DNA from: an uncultured Pseudomonadota bacterium | Lineage (GTDB): Bacteria; Pseudomonadota; Gammaproteobacteria; Methylococcales; Methylomonadaceae | DNA: 5,909 bases | Direction of reading: 5' to 3' | Assembly: GCA_903953455.1 (NCBI GenBank) | Contig: CAJBJW010000271.1 | Coordinates: 1 to 5,909, forward strand | Shown here: one piece after another, positions 1-5,473 of the stretch | Numbering within the stretch: position 1 is the stretch's first letter | Layout: each line of letters starts with the position of its first letter | Program-made: the position numbers and the translations under genes | The notes under the pieces: model-generated | Seen by the model: only the letters and a program-made list of their open reading frames with translations | What the model was told of the DNA's origin: nothing | Database searches by the model: none

Positions 1-402
1 AAAATAGCCATCAAGTTAACACCCACAATTTTGATTATTTGGGTTTCCAACCTAATTCTCAAAGGCATCGCCCGATTACTGGAATTTGAATTTGATTTAG
101 AAAATCGCAAATTTCATGTTAAAACACAACTGTATGGGGAAATTGATACGATTGATGTGTGGGTAGAAGATTTTATGATTAACACTGACGGTGAATCGTA
201 TGAATTTTTAATTCGTCAAGCGCATTCTGACCGCCCATGGTTAACAAATATCCTTGCACTGATTGTAGGCAAATCATGGAGAATTCCCATTATCCCTCAA
301 TTGGCATCACACATGGGATTATTTGCAGAATTATTGAAAGCGCCTATTCGTGCGCACGATACGCATTTTGATCCACAATTACTTGTTAACGATAGTGAAT
401 GA
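1..402 (+). CDS. Hypothetical protein, 5' end cut by the window edge
   Basis: The frame is open from the first base and ends at TGA 400-402, giving at least 133 residues. An in-frame TTG at 31 could serve as a start. However, the ten codons before it (KIAIKLTPTI) read as natural protein sequence continuous with the hydrophobic stretch LIIWVSNLILKG, so the true start is probably at or before the window edge. The visible part has a short hydrophobic N-terminal segment, then a polar alpha/beta-looking region with alternating hydrophobic residues (FHVKTQLYGEIDTIDVWVEDFMI). After that comes a QAHSDRPWLTNILALIVGKSW stretch and a polar tail. I recall unnamed small proteins with a similar layout in other gammaproteobacteria, but no function is known to me. 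It is convergent with the membrane-protein gene downstream. No plus-strand terminator with a T-tract follows it. I am confident it is coding, but not about its role. Confidence 0.75.
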   Translation, partial: KIAIKLTPTILIIWVSNLILKGIARLLEFEFDLENRKFHVKTQLYGEIDTIDVWVEDFMINTDGESYEFLIRQAHSDRPWLTNILALIVGKSWRIPIIPQLASHMGLFAELLKAPIRAHDTHFDPQLLVNDSE

Positions 403-454
403 ATACAAAATTCAAGCACGTTAATCGCTAACTAAAGACGCAAAAAACGTTACT

Positions 455-493
455 AATAAAAAAGCACCTCCGTTATTTAAAATAAGGGGGTGC
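455..493 (-). terminator. Intrinsic terminator for the minus-strand membrane-protein gene
   Basis: Bases 464-471 (GCACCTCC) pair with 486-493 (GGGGGTGC) over 8 bp with one G-T wobble. After a bulged G at 472, the stem continues as TTAT/ATAA around a short AT-rich loop. On the minus strand the stem is followed at once by six T residues (A-tract 458-463), then ATTAGT. On the plus strand no T-tract follows the stem, so it should act mainly on minus-strand transcripts. It lies about 120 nt past the stop codon of the gene at 615-953. Confidence 0.85.
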
Positions 494-563
494 AACGTAA
501 ATTGATAAACTAAAAGAATGTTTTCACGACTCCGTAATCTTTTCAAACGTTCAATATCTTGCC

Positions 564-583
564 CATAAGAAATGTATCTTATG
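564..583. repeat. Perfect 7-bp inverted repeat in the 3' UTR of the membrane-protein gene
   Basis: CATAAGA (564-570) and TCTTATG (577-583) are exact reverse complements around a 6-nt loop. There is no T-tract on either side, so it does not look like an intrinsic terminator. It sits between the stop codon at 615 and the terminator at 455-493. Its function is unknown; it may be an RNA hairpin protecting or structuring the 3' end of the minus-strand transcript. Confidence 0.5.
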
Positions 584-614
584 CATCCAAAAATAGTAAA
601 GCCCTTTCAAGTCT

Positions 615-953
615 TTACTCGCCAATAGCTCTATCTGCTCTTAAAGCACTCCAACCTTCCGTCACGCGAAATACGAGATAAGCAACTGTGCCGATAATCG
701 CAATCAAACTGATTACTGAACCAAACGTCATGCCGCCAATGGAAAATCCAGCAATCGTGATCCATGCCGTTTTGATTTGCCAATCGAAATGAGACTCAAG
801 CCATGTACCCTGTACATCATTTCTATGTAAAAAGTTAAGCGCAACGCCAACTAACATTGGAAGTCCCGCCAGTAAAATACTGCATATTTGTAGAAAATAA
901 ATTGATGCGGTCACTTTTTTAATCGCTGCGTGTTCTTCTGTTTGAGTATTCAT
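615..953 (-). CDS. Small integral membrane protein, DUF4870/COG3671-like
   Basis: This is a 112-residue protein with a polar N-terminus (1-13) and a first hydrophobic helix at about 14-42. A polar segment with the sequence GTWLESHFDWQIKT (49-62) follows, then two closely spaced hydrophobic stretches at about 63-80 and 80-96. It ends in a basic, amphipathic tail containing FRVTEGWSALRADRAI. A 'G(T)W.ESH...QI.T' segment after helix 1 and a 'YLV.RV..G...L' segment at the end are typical of the small uncharacterised inner-membrane proteins grouped as DUF4870/COG3671; that assignment is from memory, not from a search. The ATG at 953-951 is preceded by AAAGGAA with a 5-nt gap, so the start is well supported. 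A weak -35/-10 pair (CTGACT, 17 nt, ATTAAT) lies just upstream. Transcription probably ends at 455-493. The biochemical role is unknown. Confidence 0.8.
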   Translation of the reverse strand: MNTQTEEHAAIKKVTASIYFLQICSILLAGLPMLVGVALNFLHRNDVQGTWLESHFDWQIKTAWITIAGFSIGGMTFGSVISLIAIIGTVAYLVFRVTEGWSALRADRAIGE

Positions 954-1048
954 GATAATTCCTTTGGTGTATTAATGATTGCATTTAACATCGAGTCAGA
1001 CGACGCGAATATCTTCATTTTCGATTTTATCGATTTGATGGTCACTAT

Positions 1049-1252
1049 TTATAACTCTTTGTCTTCAGAATGGTTTTGACTTTCAGTTGCCTTAAAACCC
1101 ACTACAAATCCATTGCGAAGTTGCTCAACATTCGTTTGCATTTCATACAACTGAATTTTGTCGCGGACAATCCCTAATATATTCTGCTGATACATATCAG
1201 GAAGGTTAATGAAGCATTGAATCAATTCTTGCATCTCTTCTTTATTACACAT
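1049..1252 (-). CDS. Small hypothetical protein, 67 aa, divergent from the XRE regulator
   Basis: I place the start at the ATG 1252-1250 (MCNKEEMQEL...) because CAGGGA at 1266-1261 lies 8 nt upstream, a normal Shine-Dalgarno position. The frame stays open upstream to a TTG at 1324, giving up to 91 residues, and an ATG at 1261 would give 70. Neither of these, nor the ATG further inside the extension, has a well-spaced ribosome binding site. The protein is soluble and mostly helical in appearance. Residues 4-43 hold ELIQCFINLPDMYQQNIL and VRDKIQLYEMQTN, suggesting one or two amphipathic helices, and the tail is charged (SEDKEL). No enzyme motif, signal peptide or membrane segment is visible, and I do not recognise the family. 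It is divergent from the XRE regulator at 1513 and 95 nt upstream of the membrane-protein gene on the same strand. Co-regulation is possible but unproven. Confidence 0.6.
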   Translation of the reverse strand: MCNKEEMQELIQCFINLPDMYQQNILGIVRDKIQLYEMQTNVEQLRNGFVVGFKATESQNHSEDKEL

Positions 1253-1260
1253 AATAACCA

Positions 1261-1266
1261 TCCCTG
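1261..1266 (-). promoter_or_regulatory. Ribosome binding site that sets the 67-aa gene start
   Basis: The minus strand reads CAGGGA here, 8 nt before the ATG at 1252-1250. It overlaps the alternative ATG at 1261-1259, which therefore could not use it. This favours the shorter 67-residue product. Confidence 0.5.
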
Positions 1267-1429
1267 CTTTTAGATTAATGAAGTTAATGGCAAGCATACC
1301 CTTATAAAATATTAAATCCACCAAACCGAACTAGGCAAAATACTCATAATACTGTGTATGATTCATTGCGTGATTACGCTATATTTTCAAACAGATATTA
1401 AGACGTACATAATAACTTTAAATATGTTA

Positions 1430-1466
1430 AGGTTTACCTACCATGTGTGTTAAATAAACATGTGTT
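1430..1466. promoter_or_regulatory. Candidate operator cluster ahead of the XRE gene
   Basis: AGGT-TT-ACCT at 1430-1439 is a perfect 4-bp-arm inverted repeat. It is followed by a direct repeat of CATGTGT at 1442-1448 and 1459-1465, the second embedded in AACA-TG-TGTT (1457-1466). Small dimeric XRE regulators commonly bind short symmetric sites beside their own promoters, and this cluster lies 47-83 nt before the regulator's start. I found no convincing -35/-10 pair for the XRE gene. The arms are short and could occur by chance in AT-rich DNA. Confidence 0.3.
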
Positions 1467-1500
1467 CAACGTTTTATGTGATTTATGAAGTGGTTCTGTG

Positions 1501-1505
1501 AAAGG
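1501..1505 (+). promoter_or_regulatory. Ribosome binding site that sets the XRE gene start
   Basis: AAAGG lies 7 nt before the ATG at 1513. It is inside the frame that would begin at the GTG at 1498, so it cannot serve that codon. The GTG itself has only a T-rich, G-poor stretch before it. The ATG at 1513 is therefore the preferred start. Confidence 0.65.
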
Positions 1506-1512
1506 TGTACTT

Positions 1513-1977
1513 ATGTTAATTAATGAAAAGATACGCTTTATGAGACAGCAGAAAGGCTGGTCGCAAGAAGAAATGGCACATCGACTCAGTATGTCGCCAA
1601 ATGGTTATGGCAATATTGAACGAGGCTACACTAATCTGAGTTTGCCAAAACTGAAAAAAATTGCTGCGTTATTTGATGAAAATCTAAAGGAATTGTTTGG
1701 TTCAGATGACAAAAATATTTTTAATTCAATAGGCGACAACAACACGGGTATACAGGCGAATCAGAATTTTTGTTCGCTATTTTCTGATACAAACCAATGT
1801 ACAAAAAATATACAAGTTGAAAGTAATCTTGAAAAACAGATACTAATCAATGCACAACAAAGCAGAGAAATTAAAATGTTACGGCAGATTAATGAGCTCT
1901 TAGTAGAAAAAGAGGATAGACATAATACGGAACAACTCGTAGGCGACAAAGGCATCGCCTACGAAAAGATGAAATAA
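1513..1977 (+). CDS. XRE-family helix-turn-helix regulator with coiled-coil tail
   Basis: This is a 154-residue protein. Residues 4-62 form a Cro/CI-type helix-turn-helix domain: INEKIRFMRQQKGWSQEEMA, then LSMSPNGYGNIERG with the turn and recognition helix, then LSLPKLKKIAALFDENLKELF. A polar, Asn-rich linker follows (about 66-102, including IGDNNTGIQANQN), then a predicted coiled coil at about 103-136 (ESNLEKQILINAQQSREI... to LLVEKED), which probably mediates oligomerisation. By family it should bind DNA as a dimer and control itself or neighbouring genes; the target is unknown. It is divergent from the 67-residue gene, with about 260 bp of shared control DNA. Base composition is low in GC: bases 1681-1740 hold 17 G/C of 60, against 30 of 60 at 3241-3300 in edd. 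That fits an acquired gene. Its TAA (1975-1977) abuts the edd stop with no spacer. The last residues (VGDKGIAYE) are encoded by a perfect hairpin, so this tail may be recent or non-essential. Confidence 0.88.
   Translation: MLINEKIRFMRQQKGWSQEEMAHRLSMSPNGYGNIERGYTNLSLPKLKKIAALFDENLKELFGSDDKNIFNSIGDNNTGIQANQNFCSLFSDTNQCTKNIQVESNLEKQILINAQQSREIKMLRQINELLVEKEDRHNTEQLVGDKGIAYEKMK
1937..1964. repeat. Perfect 10-bp inverted repeat at the XRE/edd convergent junction; possible edd terminator
   Basis: TCGTAGGCGA (1937-1946) and TCGCCTACGA (1955-1964) are exact reverse complements around the 8-nt loop CAAAGGCA. It lies inside the last codons of the XRE gene and starts 13 nt past the edd stop codon on the minus strand. 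On that strand the stem is followed by GTTGTTCC, a poor U-tract; on the plus strand AAAAGATG follows. It may therefore end or stabilise the zwf-edd transcript, perhaps imperfectly. Alternatively it is a copy of a dispersed short palindromic element. The stem is certain; its function is not. Confidence 0.6.
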
Positions 1978-3798
1978 TTAATCCACAATAAACAAGTTTG
2001 ACGCGCCGGTTTCAGCCGATGACGCCCCTAAACGGAAATGTCCAAACATTTCACGTCCCATACCCATGTGATGATTACGTGCAGTATTGGGGACTGGAAC
2101 ACGCGCATTAAATTCATCATTATCCATTAATACGTTAATATCACCGGTTTGCAAATTAAGTGAAATAATATCGCCATTATGCACTTTCGCAAGTGGACCA
2201 CCCATTTCACATTCAGGGCACAAATGAATGACAGAGGGTACTTTTCCTGATGCGCCAGACATGCGACCATCCGTAATTAATGCAACTTTAAATCCTTTAT
2301 CTTGCAAAACACCCATGGGTGGTGTGAGTTTATGTAATTCAGGCATTCCGTTTGCGCGTGGACCTTGAAAACGAATGACAGCAACAAAATCTTTTTCAAG
2401 CTCACCGCGTCTAAATGCCGCGAGGAAATCCTCTTGATCATCAAAGACCACCGCAGGTGCTTCAACGATTTGGTGATCGGCTGATACAGCAGATAATTTC
2501 GACACGCCACGCCCTAAATTACCTTGCATCACATGTAAACCACCGCTTGCTGCAAAGGGTTTTTCGACTGTACTCAATACGGTTAAATCTAATGGTTTAG
2601 CGGGCACAGGCTCCCACACTAATTTGTTATCAATTAAGCGAGGTTCTTGGCAATAATTTGACATCCCACGTTTATTGGCAACACCAATCGTATCTTCGTG
2701 CATTAAGCCATTATTTAACAATTCGTTAATTAACACGCCCATTCCACCTGCTGCATGGAAATGATTTACGTCAGCCGATCCGTTTGGATAAACTTTAGCA
2801 AGCAATGGAATCACTTTTGACAAACGATCAAAATCGTCCCAGTTCAAATTAATGCCCGATGCACGTGCAATCGCAACTAAGTGCATGGTGTGATTGGTAG
2901 AGCCGCCCGTTGCAAGCAAACCAATGACCGCATTAACAATCGCTTTTTCATCAATCACATACGCAAGAGGGCGGTAATCATCGCCCAAATCAGTGAACTT
3001 GAGAATTTGACGCGCCGCTTCTCTTGTTAATTCATCACGCAGTGGTGTGTTTGGGTTCACAAATGAGCTACATGGTAAATGCAAACCAAGCATTTCCATC
3101 ATCATTTGATTTGTATTCGCTGTACCGTAGAACGTACAAGTCCCCGCGCTGTGATAAGCAGAAGATTCAGCTGCTAATAATTCTTCACGACCGATTTGAC
3201 CTAACGCATATTTTTGACGTGCTTGGGCTTTTTCTTTATTGGAAAGGCCGCTTGGCATGGGTCCAGCAGGTACAAAAATTGCTGGCAAATGACCAAAACT
3301 CAATGCACCAATCAAAAGTCCAGGGACAATTTTGTCACATACGCCCAAATATAAACCACCATCGAACATATTATGACTCATACCAATCGCTGTCGTCATC
3401 GCAATTAAATCACGGCTAAATAGCGACAACTCCATGCCCGCTTGACCTTGGGTAATCCCGTCACACATAGCAGGAACACCACACGCCACTTGAGCAACGC
3501 CTCCTTCTTTACGAATGGTTTCTTTAATCAAATCTGGCGTATCTTTATAGGGTTGATGCGCTGAAAGCATATCGTTATAGGATGTCACAATCGCAATGTT
3601 AGCTTTGCTTTCAGCGGTTAAATCTGCTTTTTCATCATCGCTACACGCTGCAAATCCGTGTGCTAAATTCGCACATCCCATTCCAGCACGTTGTGGTTTT
3701 TTCTTTGAATAAGTATCGACGTGTTTTAAATAAGCCGAGCGCGTCCCATAGCTTCGCTCGATAATTTCATTCGTCACACTTTGAATAATTGGGTTCAT
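1978..3798 (-). CDS. edd: 6-phosphogluconate dehydratase (Entner-Doudoroff dehydratase)
   Basis: This cytoplasmic enzyme converts 6-phospho-D-gluconate to 2-keto-3-deoxy-6-phosphogluconate plus water, the committed step of the Entner-Doudoroff pathway. At 606 residues it matches the family length (E. coli Edd is about 603). It belongs to the IlvD/Edd family of iron-sulfur dehydratases. Visible signatures are NLAHGFAAC (44-52), TSYNDMLSAHQPY (72-84), GVPAMCDGITQGQ (107-119), GVCDKIVPG (152-160), GTCTFYGTANTNQM (219-232), LLATGGSTNHTMHL (294-307), GPRANGMPELHKL (479-491) and ITDGRMSGASGKVPS (508-522). Cys154 and Cys221 correspond to conserved cluster ligands of the family, and the serine-rich SGASGK loop lies in the catalytic region. 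The ATG at 3798 has GAGAG 9 nt upstream. It follows zwf by 50 bp on the same strand and probably shares its transcript. No eda follows; the gene ends directly against the XRE regulator. It appears intact. Confidence 0.98.
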   Translation of the reverse strand: MNPIIQSVTNEIIERSYGTRSAYLKHVDTYSKKKPQRAGMGCANLAHGFAACSDDEKADLTAESKANIAIVTSYNDMLSAHQPYKDTPDLIKETIRKEGGVAQVACGVPAMCDGITQGQAGMELSLFSRDLIAMTTAIGMSHNMFDGGLYLGVCDKIVPGLLIGALSFGHLPAIFVPAGPMPSGLSNKEKAQARQKYALGQIGREELLAAESSAYHSAGTCTFYGTANTNQMMMEMLGLHLPCSSFVNPNTPLRDELTREAARQILKFTDLGDDYRPLAYVIDEKAIVNAVIGLLATGGSTNHTMHLVAIARASGINLNWDDFDRLSKVIPLLAKVYPNGSADVNHFHAAGGMGVLINELLNNGLMHEDTIGVANKRGMSNYCQEPRLIDNKLVWEPVPAKPLDLTVLSTVEKPFAASGGLHVMQGNLGRGVSKLSAVSADHQIVEAPAVVFDDQEDFLAAFRRGELEKDFVAVIRFQGPRANGMPELHKLTPPMGVLQDKGFKVALITDGRMSGASGKVPSVIHLCPECEMGGPLAKVHNGDIISLNLQTGDINVLMDNDEFNARVPVPNTARNHHMGMGREMFGHFRLGASSAETGASNLFIVD

Positions 3799-3848
3799 AG
3801 TTGTTTACTCTCTTTTTTAGTTTTCATTATTTTTTAATACGACAAAAA

Positions 3849-5312
3849 TTAATCTTCCCAAGTACGGCCATCACGCGCTAAAAGTGCATCAGCTGAATTG
3901 GGCCCCCATGTTCCTGCGGGATAAGGTTTTGGTGTATCGCTTATTTTTTCCCATGCGCGTTGAATAGAATCCACCCAAGTCCACGCTTGTTCTGTTTCTT
4001 CACGGCTAATAAATAACGTATTATTGCCACGCATCGACTCAAGCAATAAACGCTCATAGCCACCCGACACGTGTTTTTTGTCTTGATTTAAAAAGCTTAA
4101 ATCTAATTTATTTTTTTGCAGACGAATCGAACCATCAATTCCGGGCACTTTGTTTAAAATTTCAATTTCCACGCCTTCTTTTGGCTGTAAATGAATAATC
4201 AATTTATTCGGTGGCAAATCATAAAAACTGTCTTTGAAAATATTGTGTGGTAATTGTTTAAAGTAAACAACAATTTCAGTTCGCTTATAACTCATGCGTT
4301 TACCAGTGCGCAAATAGAACGGCACACCCGCCCAACGCCAGTTATCAATATCCACGCGCATCGCCACAAAACTTTCCGTTGTACTTTGCGTATTGGCGCC
4401 CTCTTCTTCTAAATACCCAACCACTTCCTTGCCTTTGATATAACCTGCTGCATATTGTCCACGCACGGTGCGCTTGCCGACGTTGTAATCTTCAATTGGA
4501 CGGAGTGCTTGCAACACTTTGATTTTTTCATTATGAATGCTTTGCGCTTCCAAATTAACCGGCGGTTCCATCGCAATAAAGGTCAAAATCTGAAGCAAAT
4601 GGTTTTGCAACATATCACGCAATTGACCGGAATGGTCAAAATAATCCCAACGCCCTTCAATACCGACTTCTTCGGCGACCGTAATTTGAATATGATCAAT
4701 CGTGCTGTGGCTCCAATTGGTCGTAAAAATTGAATTCGCAAAACGCAGCGCGAGTAAATTCAACACCGTTTCTTTACCTAAATAATGATCGATACGGTAA
4801 ATTTGCGATTCTTGGAAAACACTTTGCACGGTATCGTTAATGACTTGTGAAGAGGCTAAATCGTGACCGATAGGCTTTTCCATTACAATACGCGCGTCTT
4901 TTGTGACTAATTTTGCTTTTTTCAAGCCATTACAAATATTACTAAATAAAAATGGCGGAATCGCAAGATAGCTCACCGTGATGCGATTTTTTTGATCGAG
5001 AACAGCGCCTAATTTTTTAAATTCATCTAAATTGCTAATATCTAGCTGCAAATAATTAAAACGCGCAGACAATCTCGCCCAAACAACTTCATCAAGTGAT
5101 TCATTCAAAAATTCTAGCAAACTTTTATGCGCAATTTGTGTAAAACTCTCACGTGTTTCAGGCAGACGATCAACGGCAATAATTTGCGTTTGCGGCTCAA
5201 GCAAATTGGATTTATCAAGTTGATATAAAGACATCAACAATTTACGTCGCGATAAATCGCCTAGACCGCCAAAAATAACCAAATCACAGGGTTTATATTT
5301 TTTTTCGCTCAT
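3849..5312 (-). CDS. zwf: Glucose-6-phosphate 1-dehydrogenase
   Basis: This cytoplasmic enzyme oxidises glucose-6-phosphate to 6-phosphogluconolactone with reduction of NADP+, opening both the oxidative pentose phosphate and Entner-Doudoroff routes. At 487 residues it is full length (E. coli Zwf is 491) and very similar to it throughout. The N-terminal Rossmann fold has the nucleotide-binding loop FGGLGDLSRRKL (14-25), then EKPIG (145-149). The active-site motif RIDHYLGKE (173-181) contains Asp175 and His176, and RDMLQNHLLQ (232-241) holds the catalytic base His238. These three match Asp177, His178 and His240 of the Leuconostoc enzyme. WAGVPFYLRTGKRM (327-340) and the C-terminal PYPAGTWGP (463-471) are also typical. 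The start ATG at 5312 lacks a clear Shine-Dalgarno sequence. It is first in a probable zwf-edd operon and divergent from polA. No lactonase gene lies between zwf and edd. Confidence 0.98.
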   Translation of the reverse strand: MSEKKYKPCDLVIFGGLGDLSRRKLLMSLYQLDKSNLLEPQTQIIAVDRLPETRESFTQIAHKSLLEFLNESLDEVVWARLSARFNYLQLDISNLDEFKKLGAVLDQKNRITVSYLAIPPFLFSNICNGLKKAKLVTKDARIVMEKPIGHDLASSQVINDTVQSVFQESQIYRIDHYLGKETVLNLLALRFANSIFTTNWSHSTIDHIQITVAEEVGIEGRWDYFDHSGQLRDMLQNHLLQILTFIAMEPPVNLEAQSIHNEKIKVLQALRPIEDYNVGKRTVRGQYAAGYIKGKEVVGYLEEEGANTQSTTESFVAMRVDIDNWRWAGVPFYLRTGKRMSYKRTEIVVYFKQLPHNIFKDSFYDLPPNKLIIHLQPKEGVEIEILNKVPGIDGSIRLQKNKLDLSFLNQDKKHVSGGYERLLLESMRGNNTLFISREETEQAWTWVDSIQRAWEKISDTPKPYPAGTWGPNSADALLARDGRTWED

Positions 5313-5392
5313 AATAGTTAGTAAGGTTAATTGAATGAAAAATGAAAAAAGTACGCCATTCCCATAGCGTCACTTATTTGCGATTAACGTGT

Positions 5393-5401
5393 ATTATCGC
5401 A
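5393..5401 (-). promoter_or_regulatory. Candidate zwf promoter, extended -10 box
   Basis: The minus strand reads TGC-GATAAT, an extended -10 (TGn plus a 5-of-6 match to TATAAT). Transcription would start near 5386, giving a leader of about 74 nt before zwf. The -35 region is poor (CTGTAA at 17 nt), as is common for extended -10 promoters. The same bases read TATTAT on the plus strand, so a divergent polA promoter could overlap here, but its -35 is weak. Confidence 0.5.
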
Positions 5402-5405
5402 GAAT

Positions 5406-5435
5406 TTACACGATGTTACAGCGCTAACGTTTACA
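5406..5435. repeat. Three TTACA repeats in the zwf-polA control region
   Basis: TTACA occurs at 5406-5410, 5416-5420 and 5431-5435. The first two are exactly 10 bp apart, about one helical turn, and the third is 15 bp on. Relative to the inferred zwf start they cover about -20 to -49, a position suited to control of zwf. GTTA-CAGCGC-TAAC (5415-5428) is a short inverted repeat overlapping the second copy. These may be regulator half-sites, but 5-mers recur easily in AT-rich DNA. Confidence 0.3.
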
Positions 5436-5473
5436 ATGTGCATTATGTTTCTTTTTAAATGACCTAAAAAATT

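Noticed and set aside
1021..1033. TCGAT-TTT-ATCGA inverted repeat between the two minus-strand small genes as a terminator
   Set aside because: The stem is only 5 bp and AT-rich, with a 3-nt loop and no T-tract on the minus strand.
1253..1324. N-terminal extension of the small minus-strand gene to TTG 1324 (91 aa)
   Set aside because: The TTG has no Shine-Dalgarno sequence, and the internal ATG in the extension has AAGGG too close to it (about 2 nt). The ATG at 1252 has a properly spaced CAGGGA.
1368..1379. GCGT-GATT-ACGC inverted repeat in the divergent region as an operator
   Set aside because: The arms are only 4 bp and the repeat is not supported by a second copy or a clear promoter nearby.
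1498..1512. GTG at 1498 as the start of the XRE gene (159 aa form)
   Set aside because: It has no ribosome binding site of its own, while AAAGG at 1501-1505 is well placed for the ATG at 1513. The helix-turn-helix domain begins right after that ATG.
1730..1949. TAGGCGACAA repeated at 1730-1739 and 1940-1949
   Set aside because: Both copies are in the same codon frame and encode similar short Gly-Asp segments. Only 10 bp match, with no extended similarity, so chance is a sufficient explanation.
1761..1955. Minus-strand open frame inside the XRE gene (64 aa, Cys/Ser/Leu-rich)
   Set aside because: It is the complement of the AT-rich linker and coiled-coil codons, with low-complexity composition and no upstream ribosome binding site worth noting.
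2277..3419. Open frames overlapping edd at 2277-2510 (minus), 2415-2600 and 3024-3419 (plus)
   Set aside because: They are shadows of edd. Their translations look random and show no domain, and edd is complete and conserved across them.
4455..4733. Plus-strand open frame inside zwf
   Set aside because: It is antisense to a conserved, intact zwf and its translation has no protein-like features.
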